Assembly: GCA_965279195.1 (NCBI GenBank)
Contig: CBDIHP010000043.1
Span: 1 to 64,000 of the forward strand
Length of the DNA stretch: 64,000 nt
Direction: 5' to 3'
Origin: CBDIHP01 sp965279195
GTDB lineage: Bacteria; Planctomycetota; Planctomycetia; Isosphaerales; Isosphaeraceae
Made by a program: the position numbers and the translations under genes. The first letter of the stretch is position 1; each line of letters starts with the position of its first letter. The notes beneath the pieces were generated by a model, which did no database searches, was not told the DNA's origin, and saw only the letters and a program-made list of their open reading frames with translations. Shown here one piece after another: positions 24,556-32,961 of the stretch.

Positions 24556-25722
24556 TCAATCCACCCGGTATTTCTGGAGGGCGTCCCGGTTCAGTTCGAT
24601 GCCCAGCCCGGGCCTGTCGGGCGGGGCGATCACGCCGTTGACGACGGAGAGGTCTTCGATCAACAGATCCCTGCGCAAGGCGGATTCGGCCAGTTCCATC
24701 GGCAGGAACTCGACGAAGGGGCAATTGTCGACGGCCGACGCCAGGTGCACGCTGGCCGCGATGCCGATGCCGCTCTTCCAGCAATGCGGCACGATCTTGA
24801 GGTTGCGCTCCCTGGCCAGGCGGGCGACGCGGATCGCCTCGGTGAAGCCGCCCACGCGGCCCACGTCGGGCTGGAGGACGTGGATTTTCCCGCGGTCGGC
24901 GAGGTCGAGGAACTCCCAGTGTGTGTTCTGCCACTCCCCGGCCGCGATCGGCACCGGCGACCGCTCGCATAACTGCGCGTGGCCTTCGAGGTCGTCGATG
25001 TCCAGCGGGGTCTCCAGGAAATCGATGTTCGAATCGGCCATGCGTCCGATGACGCCGAGCGCCGTCTTCCAGTCGTCCCAGGCGTAGGCGACGTCGACCA
25101 TGAGCGTCATGTCGGGCCCGACGGCGCTCCGGCAGTCGGCGACGATGGCGACGGCCTCGTCGTCGCTCTCCTGCAGGCCATGATGACTGTAGGGCCCGTT
25201 GATGCAGACTTCGAGTTTGGCGGCCTTGAAGCCGAGGTCCCTCGCCCGCACGGCCTTGGCGACGAGGGAGTCGCGGTACTCGGCCAGCGTGCGGCCGTCG
25301 GGCAGGAGCGAGGCGTAAGGGACGACGGGCCGGGGTTCGGTCCCCAGCAACTTCGCCACGGGCTTGCCGAGGGCCTTGCCTTTGATGTCCCAGAGGGCCA
25401 TGTCGACGGCGCCCATCGCGCAGATCAGGGCGCCGCGGCGGCCGGTCATCTTGGAGCCGGAGTAGAGTTTCTGCCAGAGTTTCTCGGGTTCGAGCGGGTC
25501 GGCCCCGAGGAGCATCTCTTCGAGGCCGAGGCCCATGCAGTGCGTCCCCCGGGCGCGGAGGCACTCGCGGGCGACCCAGGGATTCGTGTCCGTCTCGCCG
25601 ACCCCGACGAGGCCCTCGTCGGTGTGGATCTCGACCACGAAGTCATCCTGCGCCGACGAGCAGGCCCCGGCGTCGTAGTCGGGGATCAGGAGGACATGGG
25701 CCTCGATTCGGGTAATCTTCAT
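24556..25722 (-). CDS. enolase-superfamily dehydratase/racemase (mandelate racemase-like)
   Basis: A 388-aa cytoplasmic enzyme with an N-terminal capping domain (KITRIEAHVLLIPDYDAGAC, residues 2-21) and a TIM barrel. Metal ligands appear as Asp in LMVDVAYAWDDW, Glu in FLETPLDIDDLEGH and Glu in IAAGEWQNTHWE; a catalytic-type Lys sits in FKAAKLEVC and a His in IVPHCWKSGIG. This fits the mandelate racemase/muconate-lactonizing group, many of which dehydrate acid sugars. Coupling to an ACS-type MFS transporter supports acid-sugar catabolism; the exact substrate cannot be assigned. ATG at 25722; upstream open frame is repeat-derived. Confidence 0.87.
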   Translation of the reverse strand: MKITRIEAHVLLIPDYDAGACSSAQDDFVVEIHTDEGLVGVGETDTNPWVARECLRARGTHCMGLGLEEMLLGADPLEPEKLWQKLYSGSKMTGRRGALICAMGAVDMALWDIKGKALGKPVAKLLGTEPRPVVPYASLLPDGRTLAEYRDSLVAKAVRARDLGFKAAKLEVCINGPYSHHGLQESDDEAVAIVADCRSAVGPDMTLMVDVAYAWDDWKTALGVIGRMADSNIDFLETPLDIDDLEGHAQLCERSPVPIAAGEWQNTHWEFLDLADRGKIHVLQPDVGRVGGFTEAIRVARLARERNLKIVPHCWKSGIGIAASVHLASAVDNCPFVEFLPMELAESALRRDLLIEDLSVVNGVIAPPDRPGLGIELNRDALQKYRVD

Positions 25723-25738
25723 GGGAGTGCATACCGTG

Positions 25739-25874
25739 CTTTGGAGTGCGGGAGCGGGGCTGCCGCTTTCATGCGGGGAGATCGGCCGATGCCGGGCAGG
25801 TCGGGGAATCCAGGGGCGGGACCTGTGCGACGTTCCCCCTCGAAAGCGGCGGCTCCGCTCCAACACTCCCAAAG
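25739..25874. repeat. palindromic repeat with CTTTGGAGTG ends
   Basis: Begins CTTTGGAGTGCGGGAGCGG and ends CTCCGCTCCAACACTCCCAAAG, with inner arms GCCGCTTTC / GAAAGCGGC. The GGAGTGCGG core relates it to the CTGGAGTGCG family but the sequence is otherwise different. It lies directly upstream of the enolase-family start. Confidence 0.7.
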
Positions 25875-26102
25875 GGGTGGGCGGCGCACCGTGCCGGGTG
25901 GACGGCTTGCGGGGGCGAGGTTAAGGCACCCCGGGTGCAAAGTCCAGACGCCGGTCGAGGTGTCGGGAAAACGACGCGAGGGTGTCAATCGCGCGTGGCG
26001 GTGGCGAATCGTCGGGTCGATGCTCGACAGGCGTCCGGATGCATCGTCACAATCGTACGCGAGTGGACGTGACCGCATTCCCCCCGGTGCGATACCCTGC
26101 CC

Positions 26103-27017
26103 ATGACGACGCCCCTCCTGAACCGCCCGCGCCTGGCCGTCCTGGTCGACGCCGAGAACATCGCGGCGAGACATGCCGATCCCGTGCTGAAACGGGCCGG
26201 CGAGCTGGGATCCATCGCCGTGAGGCGGGTCTATGCCGACTGGTCGCAGCCGGCCGTAGGGGGCTGGCGCGAGCCCGCGACGCGGCACGCCTTCGTGGCC
26301 ATCCAGCAGTTTCAGCTTGCGACGGGCAAGAACGGTACCGACTGCGCCCTGATCGTAGACGCGATGGACCTGCTCCACTCGGGCAAGGTGGAGGGCGTCT
26401 GCCTCGTGTCGAGCGACTGCGATTTCACCCGCCTGGCCTGCCGCCTGCGCGAGTCCGGCCTGATGGTCTACGGCTTCGGCGAGCGCAAGACCCCCGCCGC
26501 GTTCGTGAACGCCTGCGACCGGTTCACGGCGGTCGAGGATCTGGCCGTCTCATCCAGGTCAGACCCCCAGTTCGTCGTCGGCAAGGTGCACCCGAGTTTC
26601 CTCCGCGAGCCCCAGGCTCCGGCCCGGAACGGATCGGAGAGCGACGGCGGTCCCATCCGGAGCGTCCAGGCCGAGGCCCCGGGTGCCCTTGGTTCGCCCA
26701 GGACGGCTCCGGTCGAGGTCATCTCGATGGTGAAGACGGCGGCGCCCCTCCCCGCCTCGTCGCTGCCGAAGGTGCCGATGAGCCAACTGGAGAGGCTGCT
26801 CCGTTCGGCGTTCGAGGATGTGGTGCAGCCGGATGGCTGGGCGTCGCTGACCTCGCTGGGCAGTGCCCTCCGGAAGCGCTCTCCCGACTTCCAGCCGAAG
26901 ACACATGGTCATGCCGGGTTGTCGAAACTGGTGAACGCCACGCCTTGCTGCCGGATCAAGCGGACCGCTCACCCCAGGAATCCCTCGGCCGAGGTCGTCT
27001 GGGTCAAGGTTGGCTGA
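26103..27017 (+). CDS. NYN-domain ribonuclease-like protein with C-terminal LOTUS (OST-HTH) domain
   Basis: A 304-aa cytoplasmic protein. The NYN (PIN-like) nuclease domain covers residues 9-145: LAVLVDAENIAARHADPVL, GTDCALIVDAMDLLHSG, VSSDCDFTRLACRLRESGLM, GFGERKTPAAFVNACDRF, with the acidic residues expected for a metal-dependent RNase. A linker of about 80 residues leads to a LOTUS/OST-HTH RNA-binding domain at about 225-304 (LERLLRSAFEDVVQPDGWAS, LSKLVNATPCCRIKR). The pairing resembles MARF1/limkain-type proteins, also known in bacteria. Its RNA target is unknown and it stands alone. ATG at 26103. Confidence 0.88.
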   Translation: MTTPLLNRPRLAVLVDAENIAARHADPVLKRAGELGSIAVRRVYADWSQPAVGGWREPATRHAFVAIQQFQLATGKNGTDCALIVDAMDLLHSGKVEGVCLVSSDCDFTRLACRLRESGLMVYGFGERKTPAAFVNACDRFTAVEDLAVSSRSDPQFVVGKVHPSFLREPQAPARNGSESDGGPIRSVQAEAPGALGSPRTAPVEVISMVKTAAPLPASSLPKVPMSQLERLLRSAFEDVVQPDGWASLTSLGSALRKRSPDFQPKTHGHAGLSKLVNATPCCRIKRTAHPRNPSAEVVWVKVG

Positions 27018-27417
27018 TGACAGGTATGGATCTCGCTCCGCCGTGAGATGGCCTTCCCGATGCGGGCTCTTCGATCGGGCACGCGTGGCAGGCGCCGCGG
27101 CAATGGAGCGGTCGCAAGCGACCGCATTCCAGATCCACGGTCGCTTCGATCAGCCGCGGATGACTGACCGGGGGCAGGATCTGGAGTGCGTCCGCTTGCT
27201 GACGCCCTCGCCCGGGGGAGTTTGCTCCCGAGGGACCGCCTCGGGCCGGATGTTCCCGTTGGTCGAGGCCGATCCTACGCTCGGCGAGGCGGGTTGTCGG
27301 CGCGTTGGCCGCGAGGACGCGTCGCGACCCCCCACCATTCCGGCCGCGCGATGGGGCACGCCCGCGCGGCGTTGCCTCGCTGTTTTCGTCCCCCTTCCCC
27401 TCCGCCAGCCGGCCCGC
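27018..27417. other. intergenic gap holding two palindromic repeat pieces
   Basis: No gene seen. It contains a 28-bp palindrome, TGGAGCGGTCGCAAGCGACC plus GCATTCCA, at about 27104-27131 and a half copy of the CTGGAGTGCG repeat at 27181-27239. Both neighbouring genes point toward it, so transcription from both sides ends here. Confidence 0.6.
27181..27239. repeat. CTGGAGTGCG-type repeat, left half only
   Basis: CTGGAGTGCGTCCGCTTGCT followed by GACGCCCTCGCC and the hairpin GGGAGTTTGCTCCC. It matches the left half of the full copies at 8186 and 32765; the right inverted end is missing. Confidence 0.72.
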
Positions 27418-29241
27418 TCAGAATCGGCCCTGGGTCGCGGTCGCGCGGGGGCCCTGGGGGATCCGGGGGCGGCTGGAGGCCGGCGCGGGGGTATGGGGCT
27501 GGTGGGTGCGGGTGTTGGTTGCGGGGCGAGGAGCCGGGGTGTCGGCGTCGGATTCGTCCTGCTCGCTCCCGGCCGGGGTTGGGAACTCGTCGACGTCGAT
27601 CGTGGCCTCGTCCTCGACGGTGAAGCGGTCGAGGAGCTTGTTGAGCTCGCCCGACATGGCGGCGAGTTCGCTGGCGGAGGACTGCATCATCGTGGCGCCC
27701 CGGCTGGTGTCCTGGGCGGCGTCGGCGACGGCCTCGATGTTGTCGGTGATCTGCATCATGCCGTCGGCGGCGTGGCTGACGTTGCGGATGATCTCGTTGG
27801 TGGTGGCGTTCTGTTCCTCGACGGCGCTGGCGATCGTGCCCTGGAGGTCGCTGATCTCGCCGATGATCTTGCCGACGTGGCTGATGGCCTCGACGGCGGC
27901 GCCGGTGTCTCCCTGGATGGTCTGGACCTTGGCCACGATCTCGTCGGTGGCCTTGGCCGTCTGCTTGGCCAGCTCCTTGACCTCGTTGGCGACGACGGCG
28001 AAGCCCTTGCCGGCCTCGCCGGCGCGGGCGGCCTCGATGGCGGCGTTGAGGGCCAGGAGGTTGGTCTGCTGGGCGATGGTCGAGATCACCTTCACGACCG
28101 AGCCGATCTCGTCGCTGCTCTTGCCGAGCTGCGCGACGGTGTGGTTCGACGATTCCGCGAGCAGGACCGCGTTGGCGGCGACCCTGGCGGCCTCGGTGGA
28201 GTGCCGGGAGATCTCGCAGATGGTGGCCCCCATCTCCTCCATCGACGCGGTGACCGACTGGACGCTGCCATTGATCGCGATGGTGGAATTCGAGACGACG
28301 CCGGCCTGGACCGAGGTCTCCTCGGCCGCGCCGGCCATCTGGAGGCCCAGGCCGTTGAGGTCGTCGGCGTTCCTGGCCAGCCGGATGCTCAGGCGGCTCG
28401 CGGCGCGGACGGTCTCGGCCATGTGGTGGAGGGCCCGGTTGAGCGCGACGGCCATCCGGCCGAACTCGTCGAGGGAGCCCCGACGCAGCCGCGCGGTGAG
28501 GTCTCCCCGGCCGACCCGCTCGAGGACCTCGACGGTGTCGCGCAAGGGGGTGCAGATGCCGCGGATCAGGACGGCGGAGAGTCCCATGACGCAGGCGACC
28601 AGGATGGCGTTGATGGCGACCATCCAGGCGACGCGCCTGGCGATCTCGGCATTGGACGCCTCCTCGATGGCCGCGACGTGCCTGTTGGTGAGGTCCGTGA
28701 GCCTGCGGACGACCGCGTCGTGCTCGCGAAAGCGGGGCTCCAGGGTCTGGTCGCAGACCTTGCGGATGGCGGCCTGGTCGCGCGCCTCGACGACGGGGAG
28801 GAACCGCTCGTCCCAGGCCTTGAAGTAGGCCGTCGCCTTCTCGCCCGCCTGGATGATCAGGGCATCGAGGTCGGGAGAATTGAGGCTCTTGCCCTTCCAG
28901 TACTGGGCCCGCTGGTCGTAATCCTTGCGGAGCCGCCGCGCGAGCGCAAGGTGTTCGTCGAAGGGCGCCCCCTTGGGCAGGGACGAGAGCTGGTGCGCGA
29001 GCAGGTGGGTCTCGACGATGTACTCGGGGGGGGGCAGGTAATCGGCGACCAGGTCCTTCAGGTCGATGATCGACTGGTAGATTGTGCCGTTGACCTTGAT
29101 CCGCTCGAGCGTGCCGAAGACGAAGCCCCCGAAGGTGAGGAACCCCACGGAGAAGAGCACCACCTGGAGGTAGAGCTTGCGCCGGATGGTCAGGAACGGG
29201 GAGTACGGGTTCGTGTGCCGGGATTCGATATGCTCGGTCAT
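27418..29241 (-). CDS. methyl-accepting chemotaxis protein
   Basis: A 607-aa membrane chemoreceptor. Transmembrane helices are near residues 18-38 (LYLQVVLFSVGFLTFGGFVF) and 200-222 (ARRVAWMVAINAILVACVMG), enclosing a helical sensor domain of about 160 residues. A HAMP domain follows (LIRGICTPLRDTVEVLERVG), then the signalling domain with the hairpin tip VVKVISTIAQQTNLLALNAA and IEAARAGEAGKGFAVVANEV. The last 50 residues are Pro/Thr/Ala-rich with no CheR/CheB pentapeptide. The ligand is unknown. The start at 29241 has a GGAAGG Shine-Dalgarno; the frame is open to 29319. No other chemotaxis gene is adjacent. Confidence 0.92.
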   Translation of the reverse strand: MTEHIESRHTNPYSPFLTIRRKLYLQVVLFSVGFLTFGGFVFGTLERIKVNGTIYQSIIDLKDLVADYLPPPEYIVETHLLAHQLSSLPKGAPFDEHLALARRLRKDYDQRAQYWKGKSLNSPDLDALIIQAGEKATAYFKAWDERFLPVVEARDQAAIRKVCDQTLEPRFREHDAVVRRLTDLTNRHVAAIEEASNAEIARRVAWMVAINAILVACVMGLSAVLIRGICTPLRDTVEVLERVGRGDLTARLRRGSLDEFGRMAVALNRALHHMAETVRAASRLSIRLARNADDLNGLGLQMAGAAEETSVQAGVVSNSTIAINGSVQSVTASMEEMGATICEISRHSTEAARVAANAVLLAESSNHTVAQLGKSSDEIGSVVKVISTIAQQTNLLALNAAIEAARAGEAGKGFAVVANEVKELAKQTAKATDEIVAKVQTIQGDTGAAVEAISHVGKIIGEISDLQGTIASAVEEQNATTNEIIRNVSHAADGMMQITDNIEAVADAAQDTSRGATMMQSSASELAAMSGELNKLLDRFTVEDEATIDVDEFPTPAGSEQDESDADTPAPRPATNTRTHQPHTPAPASSRPRIPQGPRATATQGRF

Positions 29242-29448
29242 TGGCTCGCCCTTCCGATCCGATTCGTCAGGCGCGACCGCCTGTGCGCGTGGCGTCAGCG
29301 CCTCGCCCGGGGTCGCCACCGGGACAGACCCGGCCGGGCGATCGCCTCGCCTCGGTCGGCTATCGGAAGGGTAGGTCAGGTTCGGGGCGGGCGCGGGGCA
29401 CCGTTGCCCGGAATCGACAGGACGGGGCGAGCAGGGTGGGGGGATTCG

Positions 29449-29706
29449 TCAGGCCGAGGCCGACTGGGTGGCGGGGCGGTCGAACCGGATCACGGACAGC
29501 GGCGGCTCCGCGCCCGCCGTGTGGTGGACGATCGCGCAGATCCGATCGTCCTCCCAGATGACCATGTCCGGCAGATTCTTCTGGGGGTTGGTGCGGCACA
29601 GCCCTTCGATCTCCACGAGCAGGTCGTCGACCTCGAGGTCGACCCCGTCGCGGCAGATGTAGTCGTCGGTCGAGAAGGTGATCGTGTATTCGCGGAGCCT
29701 GGCCAT
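29449..29706 (-). CDS. small hypothetical protein
   Basis: An 85-aa soluble protein: MARLREYTITFSTDDYICRD, GVDLEVDDLLVEIEGLCRTN, MVIWEDDRICAIVHHTAGA, ending in an Ala/Ser-rich tail. It is acidic and probably alpha/beta. No family is recognised. It lies about 200 bp upstream of the chemoreceptor gene on the same strand; whether it is functionally connected cannot be told. Codon use is normal for the window, which supports it being real. Confidence 0.6.
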   Translation of the reverse strand: MARLREYTITFSTDDYICRDGVDLEVDDLLVEIEGLCRTNPQKNLPDMVIWEDDRICAIVHHTAGAEPPLSVIRFDRPATQSASA

Positions 29707-30072
29707 CGTCGTTCTGTCTCCCTATCGGGGCGGAGGCGCCCCAGGGAACTCAACAGCATCCTGACTCAAATCATGCAACCTCGCGCCGGAGATTTCTCCA
29801 CTGTTGGCCCCGATCATCGCAAGTGAACATCGCGAGCGATCCGGGCGTTGGGGGGAGTCAACAATGTGGACACTTCCCGGCAGAAACGACCGAAGATGGA
29901 CACGATCTCGCGCCAGGCCGCGGCGCACGCCCGTCTTCGTTCACGAGGGACAGGAGGTGTCCGACCGGCGTCAGGCGGACGGGACGCGAGCGGGGGGGCG
30001 ACTCCGCCGTCGGTCCGGGACGCGGCCGGCCGGCTTGCTCCGCCCGCATCCCGGGCCGGCGGCGGGTCCGGT
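29707..30072. other. intergenic region, no gene seen
   Basis: About 365 bp between the small acidic protein gene and the end of the dehydrogenase gene. Several overlapping open frames exist but none has a Shine-Dalgarno and coding bias. A locally AT-richer stretch near 29755-29825 is the likely promoter of the small gene. Confidence 0.5.
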
Positions 30073-31092
30073 TCAGAGGGTGAACCGCGGATTCTGGACG
30101 AACGCCCGGTTCACGAGGTTCCGGGGCTTCTCGCCCACGAGGACCCGGCGCACTTCCTCGGCGGCCTTGGACCGCAGCTCGATGTAGCCTTCCTGGCTGT
30201 AGAAGGCCGAGTGCGGGGTCAGGAGGACGTTCGGGTGGTTGCGGAGCCGCTCGTCGTCCAGGGGTTCGCGTTCCAGCACGTCGATGCCCGCGCCCATGAG
30301 GTGGCCGGATTCGAGGGCCTGGACGAGCGCCTCGGTGTCGACGCAGCCGCCCCGGGCGGTGTTCACCAGGATCGAGCCCGGCCGCATCTTCGCGAGGGCC
30401 CGCTGGTCGATGACGTGGTACGAGCCGGGGTCCAGGTAGCAGTGCAGGCTGACGTAGTGGCTCTGCTCCAGCAGCGGGTCGAGCGTGTACTCGCGCCGGA
30501 CGCCCAGGGCCTTCTCGACGCCCGGGGGGATGTTCGGGTCGTAGAACACGACGTCGAGCCCGAAGGCCTTGGCCCGCAAGACCATCGCGGTGCCGATCCG
30601 GCCGCAGCCGATCACGCCGAGGGTCTTGCCCCGGAGCCGGGGGGTCTTGATGGCGGAGTCGAAGTTCCAGCGCCCGTTGCGGATGTCCTTGTCGCTGGGC
30701 ATGAGCTGGCGGACGATCGCCAGCAGCATCATCATCGCGTGGTCGGCGACCTCCTCGGTGCCGTAGTCGGGGACGTTGCAGACGGCGACGCCGTGCCTCC
30801 CGGCGGCCTGGAGATCGACGTTATTGTACCCAACCCCCGCCCGGACAACGGCTTTGCACTTCGGGGCGCGAGAGAAAGTGAACTCGGAGATCAGGGGGAT
30901 GTCATGGAAGAGCAGGAGCGCATCGGCCTCGGCGAGGTAGGGTTCCAGGTCCTCCTCTCGCCATTTCTGGGCGAGCGCGACCTTCGCGACGCCGTCGAAG
31001 ATCGGGCCTTCGATCGCGATGTTGTCGAGGAAGTCGGTCGCCAGGACGGTGTAAGGCACCTGGGACGAGGACGGGGAGAGCGTCGACATCAA
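30073..31092 (-). CDS. D-isomer-specific 2-hydroxyacid dehydrogenase (CtBP-like)
   Basis: A 339-aa cytoplasmic NAD-dependent dehydrogenase. The NAD-binding Rossmann motif is GVIGCGRIGTAMVLRAKAFG, preceded by GVGYNNVDLQAAGRHGVAV and CNVPDYGTEEVADHAMMM. Catalytic residues are visible as Arg in VNTARGG, Glu in VLEREPLDDE and His in LLTPHSAFYS. The pattern is closest to the C-terminal-binding-protein-like group of phosphoglycerate dehydrogenase relatives; the substrate is not defined by sequence. Its start overlaps the stop of the upstream membrane-protein gene by four bases, indicating translational coupling. Confidence 0.87.
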   Translation of the reverse strand: MMSTLSPSSSQVPYTVLATDFLDNIAIEGPIFDGVAKVALAQKWREEDLEPYLAEADALLLFHDIPLISEFTFSRAPKCKAVVRAGVGYNNVDLQAAGRHGVAVCNVPDYGTEEVADHAMMMLLAIVRQLMPSDKDIRNGRWNFDSAIKTPRLRGKTLGVIGCGRIGTAMVLRAKAFGLDVVFYDPNIPPGVEKALGVRREYTLDPLLEQSHYVSLHCYLDPGSYHVIDQRALAKMRPGSILVNTARGGCVDTEALVQALESGHLMGAGIDVLEREPLDDERLRNHPNVLLTPHSAFYSQEGYIELRSKAAEEVRRVLVGEKPRNLVNRAFVQNPRFTL

Positions 31093-31808
31093 GCAGTCCT
31101 CTCAAGCGAGGTCGTCGGAGAATCGGCGACCCCGCCCGGGGGCGTCCGGGTCGCCTGAGAATCGGGATTCGGAGGCAGCCAGCCGACCACCTCGTCGGCA
31201 TCGGCCACGATCAGGGTCAGGGACTCGCCCGAGGCCAGGTCGACCATCAACCGCTCGGGCAGGCCCCGGAGCAGGCCCAGGAGGAAACTCGGGGGCGTCT
31301 CCGCCCGAAGGCCCAGGATCTCCGCCCGGCGATGCTTCCAGGTTTCCACATCCCAGGCGTCGTGGAAAAACCAGAGCGATTGGTTCGTGAGTACCAGCGA
31401 GCCGACCTGCCAGCGGCGTCCCGGCTTGAACCGCGCTGGGACGCTGGAAACGACACGCTCGTTGGCCCCGATCTGGAACAACGCCCCGTGCGGCTCGGAC
31501 ATCGGCCGGTGCCAGCGGACGATAATCGGCCGGACGATGAACCGGACGACCAGGTCCACCAGGACGGTCAGCACCGTGGTGATGACCAGCGACCTGTAGA
31601 AGACGAGAGGGGCGTAGAAGAACATCGACCTCACCTGTCGGCCCGGAGGCACTCGGGCCTCAACGAACCGCCAGACCCAGAGCAGGCCCATGACGACCCA
31701 GAGCACGTACAGTCGCCAGAAGAGGCGGCCGAACGCGAGCCGGACGTGGGGCGGTTTCGGAGTCAAGGGCGGGCTCGCGGGGTGATCGGGGGCGGGGGAG
31801 GCGGACAA
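31089..31808 (-). CDS. membrane protein with GRAM/PH-like C-terminal region, unknown function
   Basis: A 239-aa protein. Two hydrophobic segments lie at about residues 27-46 (RLFWRLYVLWVVMGLLWVW) and 62-92 (FFYAPLVFYRSLVITTVLTV). The remaining half is soluble and beta-rich: GANERVVSSVPARFKPGRRW, VGSLVLTNQSLWFFHDAWDV, MVDLASGESLTLIVADADEV; the LVLTNQSLWF stretch recalls GRAM/PH-type domains, an uncertain comparison. It is coupled to the 2-hydroxyacid dehydrogenase gene and divergent from the HpaI-type aldolase gene 96 bp away. Confidence 0.65.
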   Translation of the reverse strand: MSASPAPDHPASPPLTPKPPHVRLAFGRLFWRLYVLWVVMGLLWVWRFVEARVPPGRQVRSMFFYAPLVFYRSLVITTVLTVLVDLVVRFIVRPIIVRWHRPMSEPHGALFQIGANERVVSSVPARFKPGRRWQVGSLVLTNQSLWFFHDAWDVETWKHRRAEILGLRAETPPSFLLGLLRGLPERLMVDLASGESLTLIVADADEVVGWLPPNPDSQATRTPPGGVADSPTTSLERTA

Positions 31809-31904
31809 GCCCCTTGGTTATCGCCGAAAGGCGTTGTACGTTCAACCGGCCTCCAAACCTCCCGCCTCCCGACCAATCCGCACGCCGCCAGGGGACTTGC
31901 GACC

Positions 31905-32681
31905 ATGCCCAGGATCAAGGAACTGCTCGCCCAGAAGAAGGTCGTCCGGGTCTTCGGCGCCGGCCAGCTGCTCTCCCCCAAGTTCATCGAGATCGTCGGC
32001 GAGCACGGCGGGTTCGACGCCCTCTGGCTCGACGCCGAGCACGCCGGGATCTCCATGAAGGAGATCGAACTGGCCACCATGGCCGCCCGCTACTACCAGC
32101 TCGACAGCTTCGTCCGCCAGCCGGCCACCGACTACGCCTCGATCATGCGCTCCCTCGAAGCCGGCGCCGGCGGCCTGATGGTCAGCATGTCCCAGACCCC
32201 CGAGGACGTCGAGAAGGCCGTCCGCTGGGCCAAGTTCTACCCCCGAGGCGAGCGCGGGATGAACGGCGGCAACCGCGACGGCCGATTCGGGCTCACCCCC
32301 CTGACCGAGTACGTCCCGAAGGCCAACGCCGACACATTCATCGGCATCCAGCTCGAAACCGCCGGGGCCATCCACTCCGTCGCCGAGATCGCCAGGATCC
32401 CCGACATCGACCTCCTGTTCGTCGGGCCCGCCGACCTGAGCCAGGTCATGGGCTGCCCCGGCGACTTCGAGAACCCCAAGTGCCTCAACGCCATCGAGGA
32501 GATCGCCCGCGTCTGTGCCGAGGCTGGCAAGCCCTGGGGCATCGTCCCCAGGGGCGCCGACTACGCCTCCCGGATGCTCAAGTGGGGCTGCTCGATGTTC
32601 GTCATCGCCAGCGACATCCACGCCGTCCACAATGGCCTGCGGGCGATGAAGTCGATGTACAACGCCGCGCTTCCGGAGTGA
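31905..32681 (+). CDS. HpcH/HpaI-family aldolase
   Basis: A 258-aa cytoplasmic class II aldolase. Family signatures include FDALWLDAEHAGISMKEIEL, FVRQPATDYASIMRSLEAGA (substrate phosphate/carboxylate loop), GGLMVSMSQTPEDVEKAV, and the metal-binding region FIGIQLETAGAIHSVAEIA with DLLFVGPADLSQVMG. Members cleave 2-keto-3-deoxy sugar acids or related hydroxy-keto acids to pyruvate plus an aldehyde. The enolase-family gene 6 kb away could supply such a substrate, an inference only. Start at 31905 with AGGGGA about ten bases upstream; the longer frame from 31332 overlaps the divergent gene. Confidence 0.9.
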   Translation: MPRIKELLAQKKVVRVFGAGQLLSPKFIEIVGEHGGFDALWLDAEHAGISMKEIELATMAARYYQLDSFVRQPATDYASIMRSLEAGAGGLMVSMSQTPEDVEKAVRWAKFYPRGERGMNGGNRDGRFGLTPLTEYVPKANADTFIGIQLETAGAIHSVAEIARIPDIDLLFVGPADLSQVMGCPGDFENPKCLNAIEEIARVCAEAGKPWGIVPRGADYASRMLKWGCSMFVIASDIHAVHNGLRAMKSMYNAALPE

Positions 32682-32764
32682 CGCGTCGGGTGCGTCGCCA
32701 CGCGGCCCCCGGGCCCGCGTACACCGCAACGACGGGGCCCCACGCCACGAAGCAACCCCTGAAT

Positions 32765-32906
32765 CTGGAGTGCGTCCGCTTGATGACGCTCTCGCCCGGC
32801 GGGAGCTCGCTCCCGAGAATCGGCTCCTCTCGCCAGCAACCGCTTCGTTCCGGCACGCGAAGCGAGCTTCGCGAGAACAGAGCGTCAGCAAGCGGACGCA
32901 CTCCAG
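32765..32906. repeat. CTGGAGTGCG-type palindromic repeat, complete
   Basis: A 142-bp element, CTGGAGTGCGTCCGCTTGAT at the left and GCAAGCGGACGCACTCCAG at the right, with internal hairpins GGGAGCTCGCTCCC and GCGAAGCGAGCTTCGC. Best-preserved copy of the family. It lies between two convergent genes. Confidence 0.85.
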
Positions 32907-32961
32907 AAGGCGTGGCCGGGCGTGTCGTCGGTGGGGTTGGCCGAAGACGGCCCGCACTACC

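Noticed and set aside
27010..29826. Plus-strand open frame of 938 codons
   Set aside because: Antisense to the chemoreceptor gene; composed of Asp/Gly/Leu/Val-rich filler caused by codon bias on the other strand.
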